Source of the DNA: Lachnoclostridium sp. UBA1241
GTDB lineage: Bacteria > Bacillota > Clostridia > Lachnospirales > Lachnospiraceae
Length of the DNA stretch: 18,455 nucleotides
Direction of reading: 5' to 3'
NCBI GenBank assembly: GCA_002308955.1
Contig: DBWJ01000065.1
Span: 76,607-95,061 of the forward strand
Of the stretch, positions 1-6,957 are shown piece after piece. The notes under the pieces are model-generated. The model was not told the origin of the DNA. It saw only the letters and a program-made list of their open reading frames with translations, and made no database searches. Both the position numbers and the translations under genes were made by a program. Position 1 is the stretch's first letter; each line of letters starts with the position of its first letter.

Positions 1-1454
1 TCAAGACCCTGGATATCGGTAAGAAGGATGTAATCGTCATCGGTTTCACCGGTAACAAGACCGCAGCTGATACCTGCAACCATTCTCTTGATCGGAACGC
101 CTGCAGCCATCAGGGACATGCAGCTTGCGCAGGTCGAAGCCATGGATGTGGAACCATTCGACTCGAAGGTCTCGGATACGGCACGGATTGCGTAAGGGAA
201 CTCTTCCTCGGAAGGAAGTACCGGAAGCAGTGCGCGCTCAGCGAGTGCGCCGTGACCGATCTCACGACGTCCGGGACCTCTTGATACCTTGGTCTCGCCG
301 ACGGAGTAAGCCGGGAAATTATACTGATGCAGGTAACGCTTGCTGACGATGTTGTCATCAAGACCGTCAACCTTCTGTGCTTCACTAAGCGGAGCAAGGG
401 TTACGATATCGCAAATCTGCGTCTGTCCACGGGTGAACATCGAAGAACCGTGAACTCTCGGGATGAGGTCAACCTCAGCGGCAAGAGGACGGATTTCGGT
501 GATCGCACGTCCGTCGGGACGCTTCTGATCCTTTAAGATCATCTTACGAACGGTCTTCTTCTCGTACTGGTAAACCGCCTCGTCGATAAGAGGAAGCCAC
601 TCGGCGTTCTCTGCGAAACGCTCTGCGAGGGTATCCTTCATATTGCGGATGCGCTCTTCTCTTTCCTGCTTCTCAGGGGAGAACATAAGAACTTCCATGT
701 CGGCCGGAGGAACGATTTCCTTGATGGCTGCGAACAGCTCTTCCGGAATCGCGCAGCTTGTGTAAGCATGCTTCGGCTTGCCGCACTCGGCAACGATCTT
801 ATCAATGAACTTGATGATTTCCTTGTTGGTAGCATCGGCAAGGTAGATTGCTTCAATCATCTTGGCTTCGGGAAGCTCGTTGGCACCGGCCTCGATCATG
901 ATAACCTTGTCTCTGGTGGAAGCTACGGTCAGCTTCAGGTCACCCTTCTGGGTCTGCTCCTGCGTAGGATTCAGAATGAACTCGCCGTCAATCATGCCGA
1001 CCTGCGTCGTAGCACAGGGACCGTCGAACGGGATATCGGAAATCGCAACCGCAATCGCGGAACCGAGCATAGCGGTAAGCTCGGGGGTGCAATCCGGATC
1101 TACGGAAAGCACGAGGTTGTTGATGGTAACGTCATTTCTGTAATCCTTCGGGAACAGAGGACGCATGGGGCGGTCAATAACACGGGAAGTAAGGATTGCG
1201 TTCTCGCTTGCCTTACCCTCACGCTTGTTGAAACCTCCCGGAATCTTTCCGACAGCGTACATCTTCTCTTCGTACTCAACGCTCAAAGGGAAGAAATCAA
1301 TGCCGTCACGCGGCTTTTCGCTGGCGGTTGCGGTGGAAAGAACCGTCGTATCGCCGTAGTGCATGAATGCTGCACCGTTTGCCTGCTTGGCAACCCGGTC
1401 GATATCGACGGTCAGGGTTCTGCCTGCAAGCTCCATACTGAAACTTTTGTACAT
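1..1454 (-). CDS. pnp: Polyribonucleotide nucleotidyltransferase (PNPase), N-terminal 484 codons, truncated by the window edge
   Basis: PNPase is a trimeric 3'-to-5' phosphorolytic exoribonuclease of the cytoplasm that degrades mRNA to nucleoside diphosphates. The translation begins MYKSFSMELAGRTL and contains the first RNase PH-like domain (about residues 1-145, with DRPMRPLFP), the all-alpha linker domain (about 150-235), and the start of the second RNase PH domain with RPDGRAI and the FTRGQTQ motif near residue 346. The family is about 700 residues long. The reading ends at LLTDIQGL, just before the segment expected to hold the catalytic Asp pair, so that pair and the KH and S1 domains lie outside the window. 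The ATG at 1454 is preceded by GAAAGGAGT (1458-1466), which fixes the start. It has its own promoter and a structured leader, and is separated from the upstream cellulase gene by a strong terminator. The identification is secure. Confidence 0.97.
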   Translation of the reverse strand, partial: MYKSFSMELAGRTLTVDIDRVAKQANGAAFMHYGDTTVLSTATASEKPRDGIDFFPLSVEYEEKMYAVGKIPGGFNKREGKASENAILTSRVIDRPMRPLFPKDYRNDVTINNLVLSVDPDCTPELTAMLGSAIAVAISDIPFDGPCATTQVGMIDGEFILNPTQEQTQKGDLKLTVASTRDKVIMIEAGANELPEAKMIEAIYLADATNKEIIKFIDKIVAECGKPKHAYTSCAIPEELFAAIKEIVPPADMEVLMFSPEKQEREERIRNMKDTLAERFAENAEWLPLIDEAVYQYEKKTVRKMILKDQKRPDGRAITEIRPLAAEVDLIPRVHGSSMFTRGQTQICDIVTLAPLSEAQKVDGLDDNIVSKRYLHQYNFPAYSVGETKVSRGPGRREIGHGALAERALLPVLPSEEEFPYAIRAVSETFESNGSTSMASTCASCMSLMAAGVPIKRMVAGISCGLVTGETDDDYILLTDIQGL

Positions 1455-1470
1455 AGTACTCCTTTCTTGT

Positions 1471-1545
1471 GCGGAGCCCCCGTAACAACTGATAAAATAA
1501 CCGTCATCGGTAACCTTATCAGTAGTCACGGCAAAAAGACTCCGT
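1471..1545 (-). other. Structured 5' leader of pnp (candidate regulatory RNA)
   Basis: The pnp leader can fold into a nested structure. A closing helix pairs CGGAG (1472-1476) with CTCCG (1540-1544). An 8-bp helix pairs ACTGATAA (1488-1495) with TTATCAGT (1516-1523), and an inner ACCG/CGGT hairpin (1500-1503 with 1508-1511) sits inside it. The ribosome site lies just downstream at 1458-1466. Autoregulation of pnp through a leader duplex is known in enterobacteria; whether this structure plays a similar role here is inference. Confidence 0.4.
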
Positions 1546-1591
1546 AGTGTTGTATTTTATTATGCCGGCACATAGGCCCGCATTCTTGCTT

Positions 1592-1600
1592 ATTATACCA
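1592..1600 (-). promoter_or_regulatory. Extended -10 promoter of pnp
   Basis: Read on the minus strand, 1600-1592 is TGGTATAAT, a perfect -10 hexamer with the extended TGn element. No good -35 hexamer is present at 16-18 bases (TAGCAT at 17), which extended -10 promoters can tolerate. A start site near 1585 would give a leader of about 130 bases. It sits just downstream of the terminator at 1629-1672, so pnp can be transcribed independently of rpsO and the insert. Confidence 0.65.
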
Positions 1601-1628
1601 CAGCTGTACGAAAAATGCTACAGAAAAA

Positions 1629-1672
1629 GGAAAAAAAGAGGACCGAAAGCTGTTAAAATTCAGCTTTCGGTC
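1629..1672 (-). terminator. Intrinsic terminator after the cellulase gene
   Basis: A perfect 12-bp stem pairs GACCGAAAGCTG (1641-1652) with CAGCTTTCGGTC (1661-1672) around an 8-base A/T loop. On the minus strand it is followed by CTCTTTTTTT (1640-1631). It begins 13 bases after the stop codon of the GH5 gene and ends the folT-folC-folC-cellulase unit before the pnp promoter. Confidence 0.93.
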
Positions 1673-1684
1673 ACATTTTCCGTA

Positions 1685-3610
1685 CTAATTCGTAAAGGTT
1701 ACGCTCTCAATTGTAAGCGGTTCGTCGCACATAAGGATAAACCCGACTCCGCTTAAGCTGTCTCCGGCGGCAATTGAGCCGTTCCAGCTCTCCGGCGTCA
1801 AGGTGAAAGACTTCCCCGATGAAGTGAATCTGCAGCACCAGAAATTGTCGGATTTGACGGTGGTTCCGCAGGTAAAGGTAATCTTCCACCCGGATATTCC
1901 CGCCCCGGACTTGTTCTTCACATTCAGATCCATCTGGTAGCAATACTTGCCCTTTTCCATCCAGGTGTTGGTGGAAACAAGGGATACATTGCATCCGCCT
2001 GCGTTTCCGTTAAATGCCACACCCTTCGGGGCTCCCGGATCTCCGCCCGAATAACCGTTCTGGGAATCCTTAATGATCTGCTCGATTTCCTCGTCGGTTA
2101 TCGGCATCTTTCCGTGGAGGATGCTTACAAGCCAGTTGCCTTCGGTGGAAAGGTCGTCCGCACTGAAGCCGGACAGCTTCTTAACTCCCGGCTGGATCAG
2201 CGAGGAGCTTTCGTTCTTGTTGGCAAGGTTCCAGCAGACGTAGCTGACCTTGTATTCGTCCATGACGACAACCCATTTATTGGCTTCCTCGATGTCGCAG
2301 CGTCCGTTACCGGAAGCATCGGTAATTCCGTACTCGCTGACGAATACGGGAAGTCCCGCCTTGATGGCGCTGACCATCTTCTGCCTGAGGTTGTCTTTAT
2401 GGGTACCCGCATAGAAATGCAGGGCATACATCAGATTGGTTCCCTTGACGGGATCCTGCGCGGCACGGTCCACGTCCTGGCTCCAGGTCGGCGTGCCGAT
2501 AATGATGATGTTATCCGGCGAATTGGCGCGGATGATCGGAATGATGATCTCGGCATACTGCTTAATCTCGGACCAGTCCGTTCCGCCGTTCGGTTCGTTA
2601 CAGATCTCGAAGATCACGTTGCCGTAGGTGCCGTATTTCTGCGACATTTCGGTGAAGAAGGACTTCGCCTGGTCGACAAATTTCATAGGCGTAAGGTCGT
2701 GAAGAATATGCCAGTCGATAATGACATAAAGACCGAGCTCGGTAGCGTACTGCACGCCGTTATCCACAACCTGCTTGAGCTTCTTCTGTACTTCCGCACC
2801 GCCGACGCAATAGCCGTTCTCGTCGGTATACATGGCAAGACGGATTACATTTGCCCCCCATTCGTCACGAATGGTTTTAAAGGTATCGCGGTTTACATAT
2901 TCGGGGAACCATTGCAGACCGTGGGTGCTGACACCCTTCAGCTGGTATTCCTGCCCGTTTGCGTCGAGAATCTTCGTCCCGGAAACACGCAGCTTACCGT
3001 GATTTCCGTATGGCGTTCCTGCCTCGGGCTTCCAGTCCGGATCAAGAGGCTTCGGGCTCGGTGTGGGCGTCGGAGTAGATATAGGCGCCGGACTCGGCGT
3101 AGGTGTAGCGGTTGCAGCCGGAGTCGGTGTCGGCGTATCGGAAGCAGAAGGACTTTCCGTAGGAGTCGGAGTCGCTTCCCCGGTAGGCGTCGGCATATCC
3201 GGATCCGTTGTCGGAGTCGGCGTTACGCTCAATAATCCGGTGGGGTCCGGAGTTTCGGTAACAGTAGGTGTATCCGGAGTTAAGTTAACGGATGCCGTAA
3301 CGGAAATCGACGGAGTTATGATGTTTCCTTCTCTGTCATAGGTGATGTAATGTCCGCTGTCATAAACGGTGAAGAACAGAACCCGAATGGTCGTTCCGAC
3401 ATACATATCAACTTCTGTCCGGTCGGTATAAGCATCCTTTCGGTACGAACCTTCGGCATGCCAGTCGGTTACGGAATACAGTACCGCGTTATACTTTACG
3501 GTGCCGCCGTCCTTGACATGAACCGGAATCGGAATCAGACAGATTAATGCCAAAAGAATGATCGGAATCATCCATATGCGGAAACGTTTCTTTTTCTTCA
3601 TTTCAGCCAT
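1685..3610 (-). CDS. Membrane-anchored or secreted GH5 cellulase with Pro/Thr linker and C-terminal CBM2-like domain
   Basis: This 641-residue protein is a modular extracellular endo-beta-glucanase. Residues 1-30 hold a basic N-terminus and one hydrophobic segment (WMIPIILLALICLIPIPV), a signal anchor or signal peptide without a clear cleavage motif. Residues 31-90 form a small domain (KDGGTVKYNAVLYSVTDWH ... VYDS) resembling one found in stand-alone clostridial membrane proteins. Residues about 105-192 are a Pro/Thr/Ser linker rich in TPTPTP. Residues about 200-500 are a GH5 catalytic domain, with Glu339 in CNEPNG as acid/base and Glu426 in VSEYG as nucleophile. Residues about 530-641 resemble a family 2 carbohydrate-binding module (SGWKITF, PESWNGSIAAGDS, GVGF). 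The ATG at 3610 follows GAGAGG with 6-base spacing. It lies 29 bases after folC with no promoter visible between. The GH5 fold is certain by motif; activity on cellulose rather than a related beta-glucan is inferred. Confidence 0.92.
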   Translation of the reverse strand: MAEMKKKKRFRIWMIPIILLALICLIPIPVHVKDGGTVKYNAVLYSVTDWHAEGSYRKDAYTDRTEVDMYVGTTIRVLFFTVYDSGHYITYDREGNIITPSISVTASVNLTPDTPTVTETPDPTGLLSVTPTPTTDPDMPTPTGEATPTPTESPSASDTPTPTPAATATPTPSPAPISTPTPTPSPKPLDPDWKPEAGTPYGNHGKLRVSGTKILDANGQEYQLKGVSTHGLQWFPEYVNRDTFKTIRDEWGANVIRLAMYTDENGYCVGGAEVQKKLKQVVDNGVQYATELGLYVIIDWHILHDLTPMKFVDQAKSFFTEMSQKYGTYGNVIFEICNEPNGGTDWSEIKQYAEIIIPIIRANSPDNIIIIGTPTWSQDVDRAAQDPVKGTNLMYALHFYAGTHKDNLRQKMVSAIKAGLPVFVSEYGITDASGNGRCDIEEANKWVVVMDEYKVSYVCWNLANKNESSSLIQPGVKKLSGFSADDLSTEGNWLVSILHGKMPITDEEIEQIIKDSQNGYSGGDPGAPKGVAFNGNAGGCNVSLVSTNTWMEKGKYCYQMDLNVKNKSGAGISGWKITFTCGTTVKSDNFWCCRFTSSGKSFTLTPESWNGSIAAGDSLSGVGFILMCDEPLTIESVTFTN

Positions 3611-3639
3611 AATGTACCTCTCTTACGAGACATGCGAAA

Positions 3640-4902
3640 CTAACTCTCCTGAAACAGCGAACGGATCCGGTCGGTCATATAGAGCGAACCGATGCAAAGC
3701 ACGATGTCTCTGTCCGTGCCGTTCTCCACAAGCTCCCGGATTTCGTCATCCGGGTTGTCAATGCATACCATGTCGAATTCTTTGCAGAGTGCCGGAAGGT
3801 CTTCTTTGGGAATGGCTCTCGGATGGTCAAACCGCCAGAAGCGTATATCGGCGGCAAATCCACGGATCAGCGAAAGCATGGTCCGATAATCCTTGTCGGC
3901 AAGAATTCCGGTGATTACGTGAATACGTTTACCCGAGAATGCGGGACCGGTGAAGAAATCCTCCGCTGCGGAAATGCACTGCGGATTATGACCGCCGTCA
4001 ACATAAACGGCAGGCTTCGTGTGCAAAAGCTCCATGCGTCCCGGCCAGTATACGTTTGAAAGGCCGTGCAAAAGGTCGGTGTCTTCTACCGGAAAGCCGT
4101 TCTTACGAAGAACCTCGATCGTTTCAATGCATACCGCGCAGTTCTTCTGCTGATGTCTTCCGAGAAGATTGCACTCCACGTCATAGGTCTTATAACGGAA
4201 ATGCTCGAAATTCGGAACCGCAGGTAGCGGTTTCAGCTGCTTTAGATCAACCGTAACAACCGGGGCGTTCTTCTCTTCCGCCCGTTTCTTTAGAACCGAA
4301 AGTGCTTCGTCGCAGGACGGATATAAAACGGCGGGAACGCCTTCCTTGATGATACCTGCTTTAGCATCCGCAATCCTTTCAATCGTGTTTCCGAGCACTG
4401 CGCAATGATCGAGACCGATATTCATAATGACGGTCGCAAGGGGCTTCGTTACGATATTGGTCGGGTCAAAGGTGCCGCCGAGACCGGTTTCCAAAATGAT
4501 TATATCACATTTTTCGCGCGTAAAATACAAAAACGCCAATATGGTAAGGAGTTCAAACTGGTTCGGTGTCTCCGAAAGGGTATCCGTATAGGCGAAAACC
4601 TCTTCGCCAAGCGCCGTCAGCTTGTCCTTCGGAATCAGCTCGCCGTTAATCTGAATCCGCTCGCGGAAATCGTGCAGATAAGGGGATGTAAAAAGACCGA
4701 CGCGGTAACCTGCTTCCTTAAGGACGGAATGCAGCATCGCGCAGACGGAACCTTTGCCGTTGGTGCCGGCAACATGGACGACCGGAACGATTTCCTCGGG
4801 ATTTCCGAAGTGCGTCATCGTCTCTCTCATCCGGTCTAAACCGGCAAATTTCGAAAAGAAACTTTTGGATGTCAGTTTCGTAAGAATTTCATCGTAAGTC
4901 AA
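3640..4902 (-). CDS. folC: Folylpolyglutamate synthase / dihydrofolate synthase, canonical paralogue
   Basis: FolC is a cytoplasmic Mur-ligase-family enzyme that uses ATP to add glutamate to folates (and to dihydropteroate when bifunctional), trapping them in the cell. The 420-residue product has the P-loop GTNGKGS (46-52), the pterin-loop motif TSPYL (72-76) followed by ERI (81-83), GLGGTFDPTN (140-149; the Arg common after GLGG is Thr), GLDH (163-166), the AKAG segment (180-183) with the likely carbamylated lysine, and DGGHNP in the C-terminal domain. Length is normal for the family. The start is TTG at 4902, preceded by GAGGTGAG; no ATG fits as well. It begins 11 bases after the stop of the first folC, so the two are co-transcribed under the tetrahydrofolate riboswitch. 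Its motifs are closer to consensus than those of the upstream copy, so it is the better candidate for the main activity. Confidence 0.93.
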   Translation of the reverse strand: MTYDEILTKLTSKSFFSKFAGLDRMRETMTHFGNPEEIVPVVHVAGTNGKGSVCAMLHSVLKEAGYRVGLFTSPYLHDFRERIQINGELIPKDKLTALGEEVFAYTDTLSETPNQFELLTILAFLYFTREKCDIIILETGLGGTFDPTNIVTKPLATVIMNIGLDHCAVLGNTIERIADAKAGIIKEGVPAVLYPSCDEALSVLKKRAEEKNAPVVTVDLKQLKPLPAVPNFEHFRYKTYDVECNLLGRHQQKNCAVCIETIEVLRKNGFPVEDTDLLHGLSNVYWPGRMELLHTKPAVYVDGGHNPQCISAAEDFFTGPAFSGKRIHVITGILADKDYRTMLSLIRGFAADIRFWRFDHPRAIPKEDLPALCKEFDMVCIDNPDDEIRELVENGTDRDIVLCIGSLYMTDRIRSLFQES

Positions 4903-4913
4903 AGTAACTCACC

Positions 4914-6164
4914 TCATATCATCAGTCCGGTCGCCCGGACTTCTTTTTCCAGTTCCGCCATCATATAAAGGCTACCGCAGCATAACACCGGGGAACCGTT
5001 CCGATAGGCTTTGACCGCTTCTTCTGCGGCTTCCTGAATGCTCTTACAGGCTTCCGCATCGGCTCCTCTTGAGCGAAGGAACTTCCTAAGATCCTTCGCG
5101 GGAAGCGCACGCGGATTGTCCGGCGTTACGCAGAGAAAACGCTCCGCATACGGCATCAGCATCGGATACATGGTGACATAATCCTTGTCCGCCATAACGC
5201 CTGTTACAACCGTATATTTCACGCCCGGCATATGCGCAAGCGTATCCGTTAACGCTTCGATACAATCCGGATTGTGCCCGCCGTCCATGATCCAGTACGG
5301 ATTCGTCTTTCGAATCTGGAACCTAAACGGCAGCTTTGCACTCTGCAGACCTTCCTTAACGGAGCCGTCCGTAAGAAACACATCCTTCATCCGAAGCGCA
5401 TAGACAGCTGCGCAGACGGTTTTCGCGTTACTAAGCTGGAAGGTCCCGGGAAGCGCAAGCTTGGCGCCTAACTTCTCCTTTGAAACCGGGATTGTCGGGT
5501 CTCCCGCATATAAAAACGGGCAGTTATGGTCAAATGCGAATTGCTCGCAGGCCTTGCGGATTTCTTTATCATTCTCCGCAAGTACGATCGGTTCCTTATC
5601 GGAAACGATCGCAATCTTCTCTGAAAAGATCTCGAGTTTGCTGTTTCCGAGATATTTCATATGGTCCATCGCGATATGCGTGATGACCGTAAGGAGTCCT
5701 GGAGTGTCAAGATGCGTCGCGTCCTTTCCACCGCCCATGCCGGCTTCCAATACCGCGTATTCGCAGTCATTGTTTACGAATAAAAGAATTCCGAGTGCTA
5801 CGGAAAGTTCGAATTCGGAGGGATACTCCTCTTCCTTAAAGCCGCCGCACACGATTTTAAGCGCTTCCGCGGCCTTACAGTAATCTTCGTCTGAAACCTG
5901 CTCCGTACCGATCCGGTAATAATCCTTCAAGCCGTACAGGGCTGGTGAGGACATCGTTCCGACGCGGTAGCCGCCTGCATGAAGAATCGAGGAAAGCATG
6001 GCGGAAACCGAGCCTTTGCCGTTGGTGCCGACAACATGGATTATCTTCAGACTCCGCTCGGGATGGCCGAGAAGCTCCATAAGCCGGTGAATCCGTTCGA
6101 GACCGGGCTTTGAGACGTTGGTTTTCTCATTTTTCACAAATGCATATGCTTCATCAATCGTCAA
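4914..6164 (-). CDS. folC: FolC-family ligase, divergent first paralogue
   Basis: This 416-residue member of the FolC/Mur ligase family keeps the ATP machinery: P-loop GTNGKGS (46-52), MDH (166-168), an SEK segment (181-183) and DGGHNP. It departs from the family where the folate substrate binds: the usual TSPHL...ERI is SSPALYGLKDYYRI (72-85), and the usual GLGGRLDATN is GMGGGKDATH (142-151). The start is TTG at 6164, preceded by GAGGAG with 7-base spacing inside the end of folT, so the two overlap by 11 bases and are probably coupled in translation. It shares the riboswitch-controlled operon with folT and the second folC. Folate-linked glutamate ligase is the likely role from context. A changed specificity (one copy for dihydropteroate, the other for tetrahydrofolate polyglutamates) is possible but unproven. 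Confidence 0.85.
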   Translation of the reverse strand: MTIDEAYAFVKNEKTNVSKPGLERIHRLMELLGHPERSLKIIHVVGTNGKGSVSAMLSSILHAGGYRVGTMSSPALYGLKDYYRIGTEQVSDEDYCKAAEALKIVCGGFKEEEYPSEFELSVALGILLFVNNDCEYAVLEAGMGGGKDATHLDTPGLLTVITHIAMDHMKYLGNSKLEIFSEKIAIVSDKEPIVLAENDKEIRKACEQFAFDHNCPFLYAGDPTIPVSKEKLGAKLALPGTFQLSNAKTVCAAVYALRMKDVFLTDGSVKEGLQSAKLPFRFQIRKTNPYWIMDGGHNPDCIEALTDTLAHMPGVKYTVVTGVMADKDYVTMYPMLMPYAERFLCVTPDNPRALPAKDLRKFLRSRGADAEACKSIQEAAEEAVKAYRNGSPVLCCGSLYMMAELEKEVRATGLMI

Positions 6165-6750
6165 GGCGCTTCTCCTCTTTCTCCTCGTGGACCATTCCGT
6201 TCGCGTTCAGATACGCGCGGATTCGCGGAAATACGAAATTGTTGCAGCTGTAAAGAACCGGAATTTCCACAATCGTCAGGAACAGGGACTGTACGGCGCG
6301 GCCGAACCAGAACATGCCGGTGCTCGCAAAGCCGCTGAACAGGATAAGTCCGAGAGACGTAATGAGGAAGCCTCCGATAAACTGGTCACAGACCGCCGTG
6401 ATCACCGTCAGGGCGACACCGGGCTCCTTGTTCTTTCGGTACGAATAACCGAACAGCAGGCCCCTAAACAGCGCCGAAACAGAAATCAGCGGGTTGATGC
6501 TCGGATAAAACATCATCGTACCGATCAGGTCGGCTGCAAGGCTGCAGAAACCGGATACTCCGATGCCGAACAGACCGCCCGCGAAGATGCCGAAACAGAA
6601 TCCGGTTATGGCTCTTGCGATAAATGTGAGTCCGATCCGGTACATCGGCGTGCTGATTGATAAGAACCGCTCGAAGATGATCTGAACGGCAATCATCATG
6701 GCTGCGACCGTAATAATCAGTGCGGTCATCTTTTTTTTGCTTTTTCGCAT
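6154..6750 (-). CDS. folT: Folate ECF transporter substrate-binding (S) component
   Basis: FolT is the membrane subunit that binds folate and docks to the shared energy-coupling module (two ATPases and EcfT) for uptake. The 198-residue product starts MRKSKKKMTALIITVAAMM, has about five to six hydrophobic segments (residues 8-28, 40-62, 68-80, 86-102, 111-140, 150-170) and a charged C-terminal tail (HEEKEEKR). It is the usual size for the family. The ATG at 6750 lies directly after GGAGG and seven T. An in-frame upstream start at 6876 is rejected because it would lie inside the riboswitch. The family call rests on hydropathy pattern, length, the tetrahydrofolate riboswitch in front and folC behind. 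The EcfA and EcfT partners are not in the window, as expected for group II ECF transporters. It overlaps the next folC by 11 bases. Confidence 0.87.
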   Translation of the reverse strand: MRKSKKKMTALIITVAAMMIAVQIIFERFLSISTPMYRIGLTFIARAITGFCFGIFAGGLFGIGVSGFCSLAADLIGTMMFYPSINPLISVSALFRGLLFGYSYRKNKEPGVALTVITAVCDQFIGGFLITSLGLILFSGFASTGMFWFGRAVQSLFLTIVEIPVLYSCNNFVFPRIRAYLNANGMVHEEKEEKRLDD

Positions 6751-6805
6751 AAAAAAACCTCCTTCTGTCCCGTAGTGAGCTACAAAAGGAGTGTTCCCAT
6801 GTAGC
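6751..6805 (-). promoter_or_regulatory. Expression platform of the tetrahydrofolate riboswitch (terminator and ribosome-site sequester)
   Basis: On the minus strand CTCCTTTTGT (6791-6782) pairs over 10 bp, with one G-U pair, with ACAGAAGGAG (6768-6759). The latter contains the folT Shine-Dalgarno. It is followed by G and seven T (6757-6751) and then directly the ATG, so the same hairpin could act as an intrinsic terminator and hide the ribosome site. A competing 6-bp helix, GCTACA (6805-6800) with TGTAGC (6784-6779), shares bases with this hairpin and with the 3' strand of aptamer helix P1 (6807-6804). Ligand-stabilised P1 would block the competitor and turn the operon off. The pairings are visible; the switching logic is inferred. 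Confidence 0.7.
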
Positions 6806-6900
6806 AGCGGGATGCGAGTTCTGTACCGCAAGACTTGTCTTTTCGTTCCGAAGGCAACTCCCCGTCCTTCAGACACTTAACGCACAAAACTCTACTCTGC
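6804..6900 (-). ncRNA. Tetrahydrofolate (THF) riboswitch aptamer
   Basis: The minus strand carries the signature elements of the clostridial THF riboswitch in order: GAGTAGA at the 5' end, GCGTTAAGTG (6883-6874), a GAAGG...CCTTC hairpin, GGAACGAA, GCGGTACAGAACTC and GCATCCCGCTGC. P1 forms from GCAG (6900-6897) and CTGC (6807-6804). P2 forms from GAGTTTTGT (6892-6884) and ACAGAACTC (6824-6816), 9 bp with one G-U. TGTCT/AGACA gives a further helix. A CGGG in the hairpin loop can pair with CCCG near the 3' end, matching the known pseudoknot. This class is known in front of folT and folC in Clostridia, exactly its setting here. Confidence 0.9.
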
Positions 6901-6913
6901 ATATTATTCTTTT

Positions 6914-6919
6914 ATTATA
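6914..6919 (-). promoter_or_regulatory. Candidate -10 element of the folT operon promoter
   Basis: A perfect TATAAT on the minus strand (6919-6914) would place the start site near 6907, a few bases before the aptamer begins at 6900. No good -35 hexamer is seen at 16-18 bases; that position falls inside the preceding hairpin. The position supports a promoter, but the missing -35 keeps this tentative. Confidence 0.45.
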
Positions 6920-6924
6920 CTTAA

Positions 6925-6945
6925 GGGCCATGCAGAACATGGCCC
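6925..6945 (-). terminator. Hairpin after rpsO, probable weak terminator
   Basis: An 8-bp perfect stem, GGGCCATG/CATGGCCC (6938-6945 with 6925-6932), starts 12 bases after the rpsO stop. Downstream on the minus strand is TTAAGTATAATAAAAG, which is A/T-rich but lacks a clean T run. It may end the translation operon with some readthrough, or simply protect the rpsO mRNA 3' end. Confidence 0.55.
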
Positions 6946-6957
6946 CTTCGGTCGAAA

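Noticed and set aside
768..1547. Open plus-strand frame opposite pnp
   Set aside because: It is antisense to confirmed PNPase coding sequence and shows no recognisable protein features. The same holds for the frame opposite nusA (15044-15967).
2114..3235. A 373-codon open frame on the plus strand
   Set aside because: It is antisense to the GH5 catalytic domain and linker; the Arg-rich C-terminus is simply the reverse of the Pro/Thr linker.
6751..6876. N-terminal extension of folT by 42 codons
   Set aside because: The extension would translate the riboswitch aptamer and expression platform; the ATG at 6750 has its own GGAGG.
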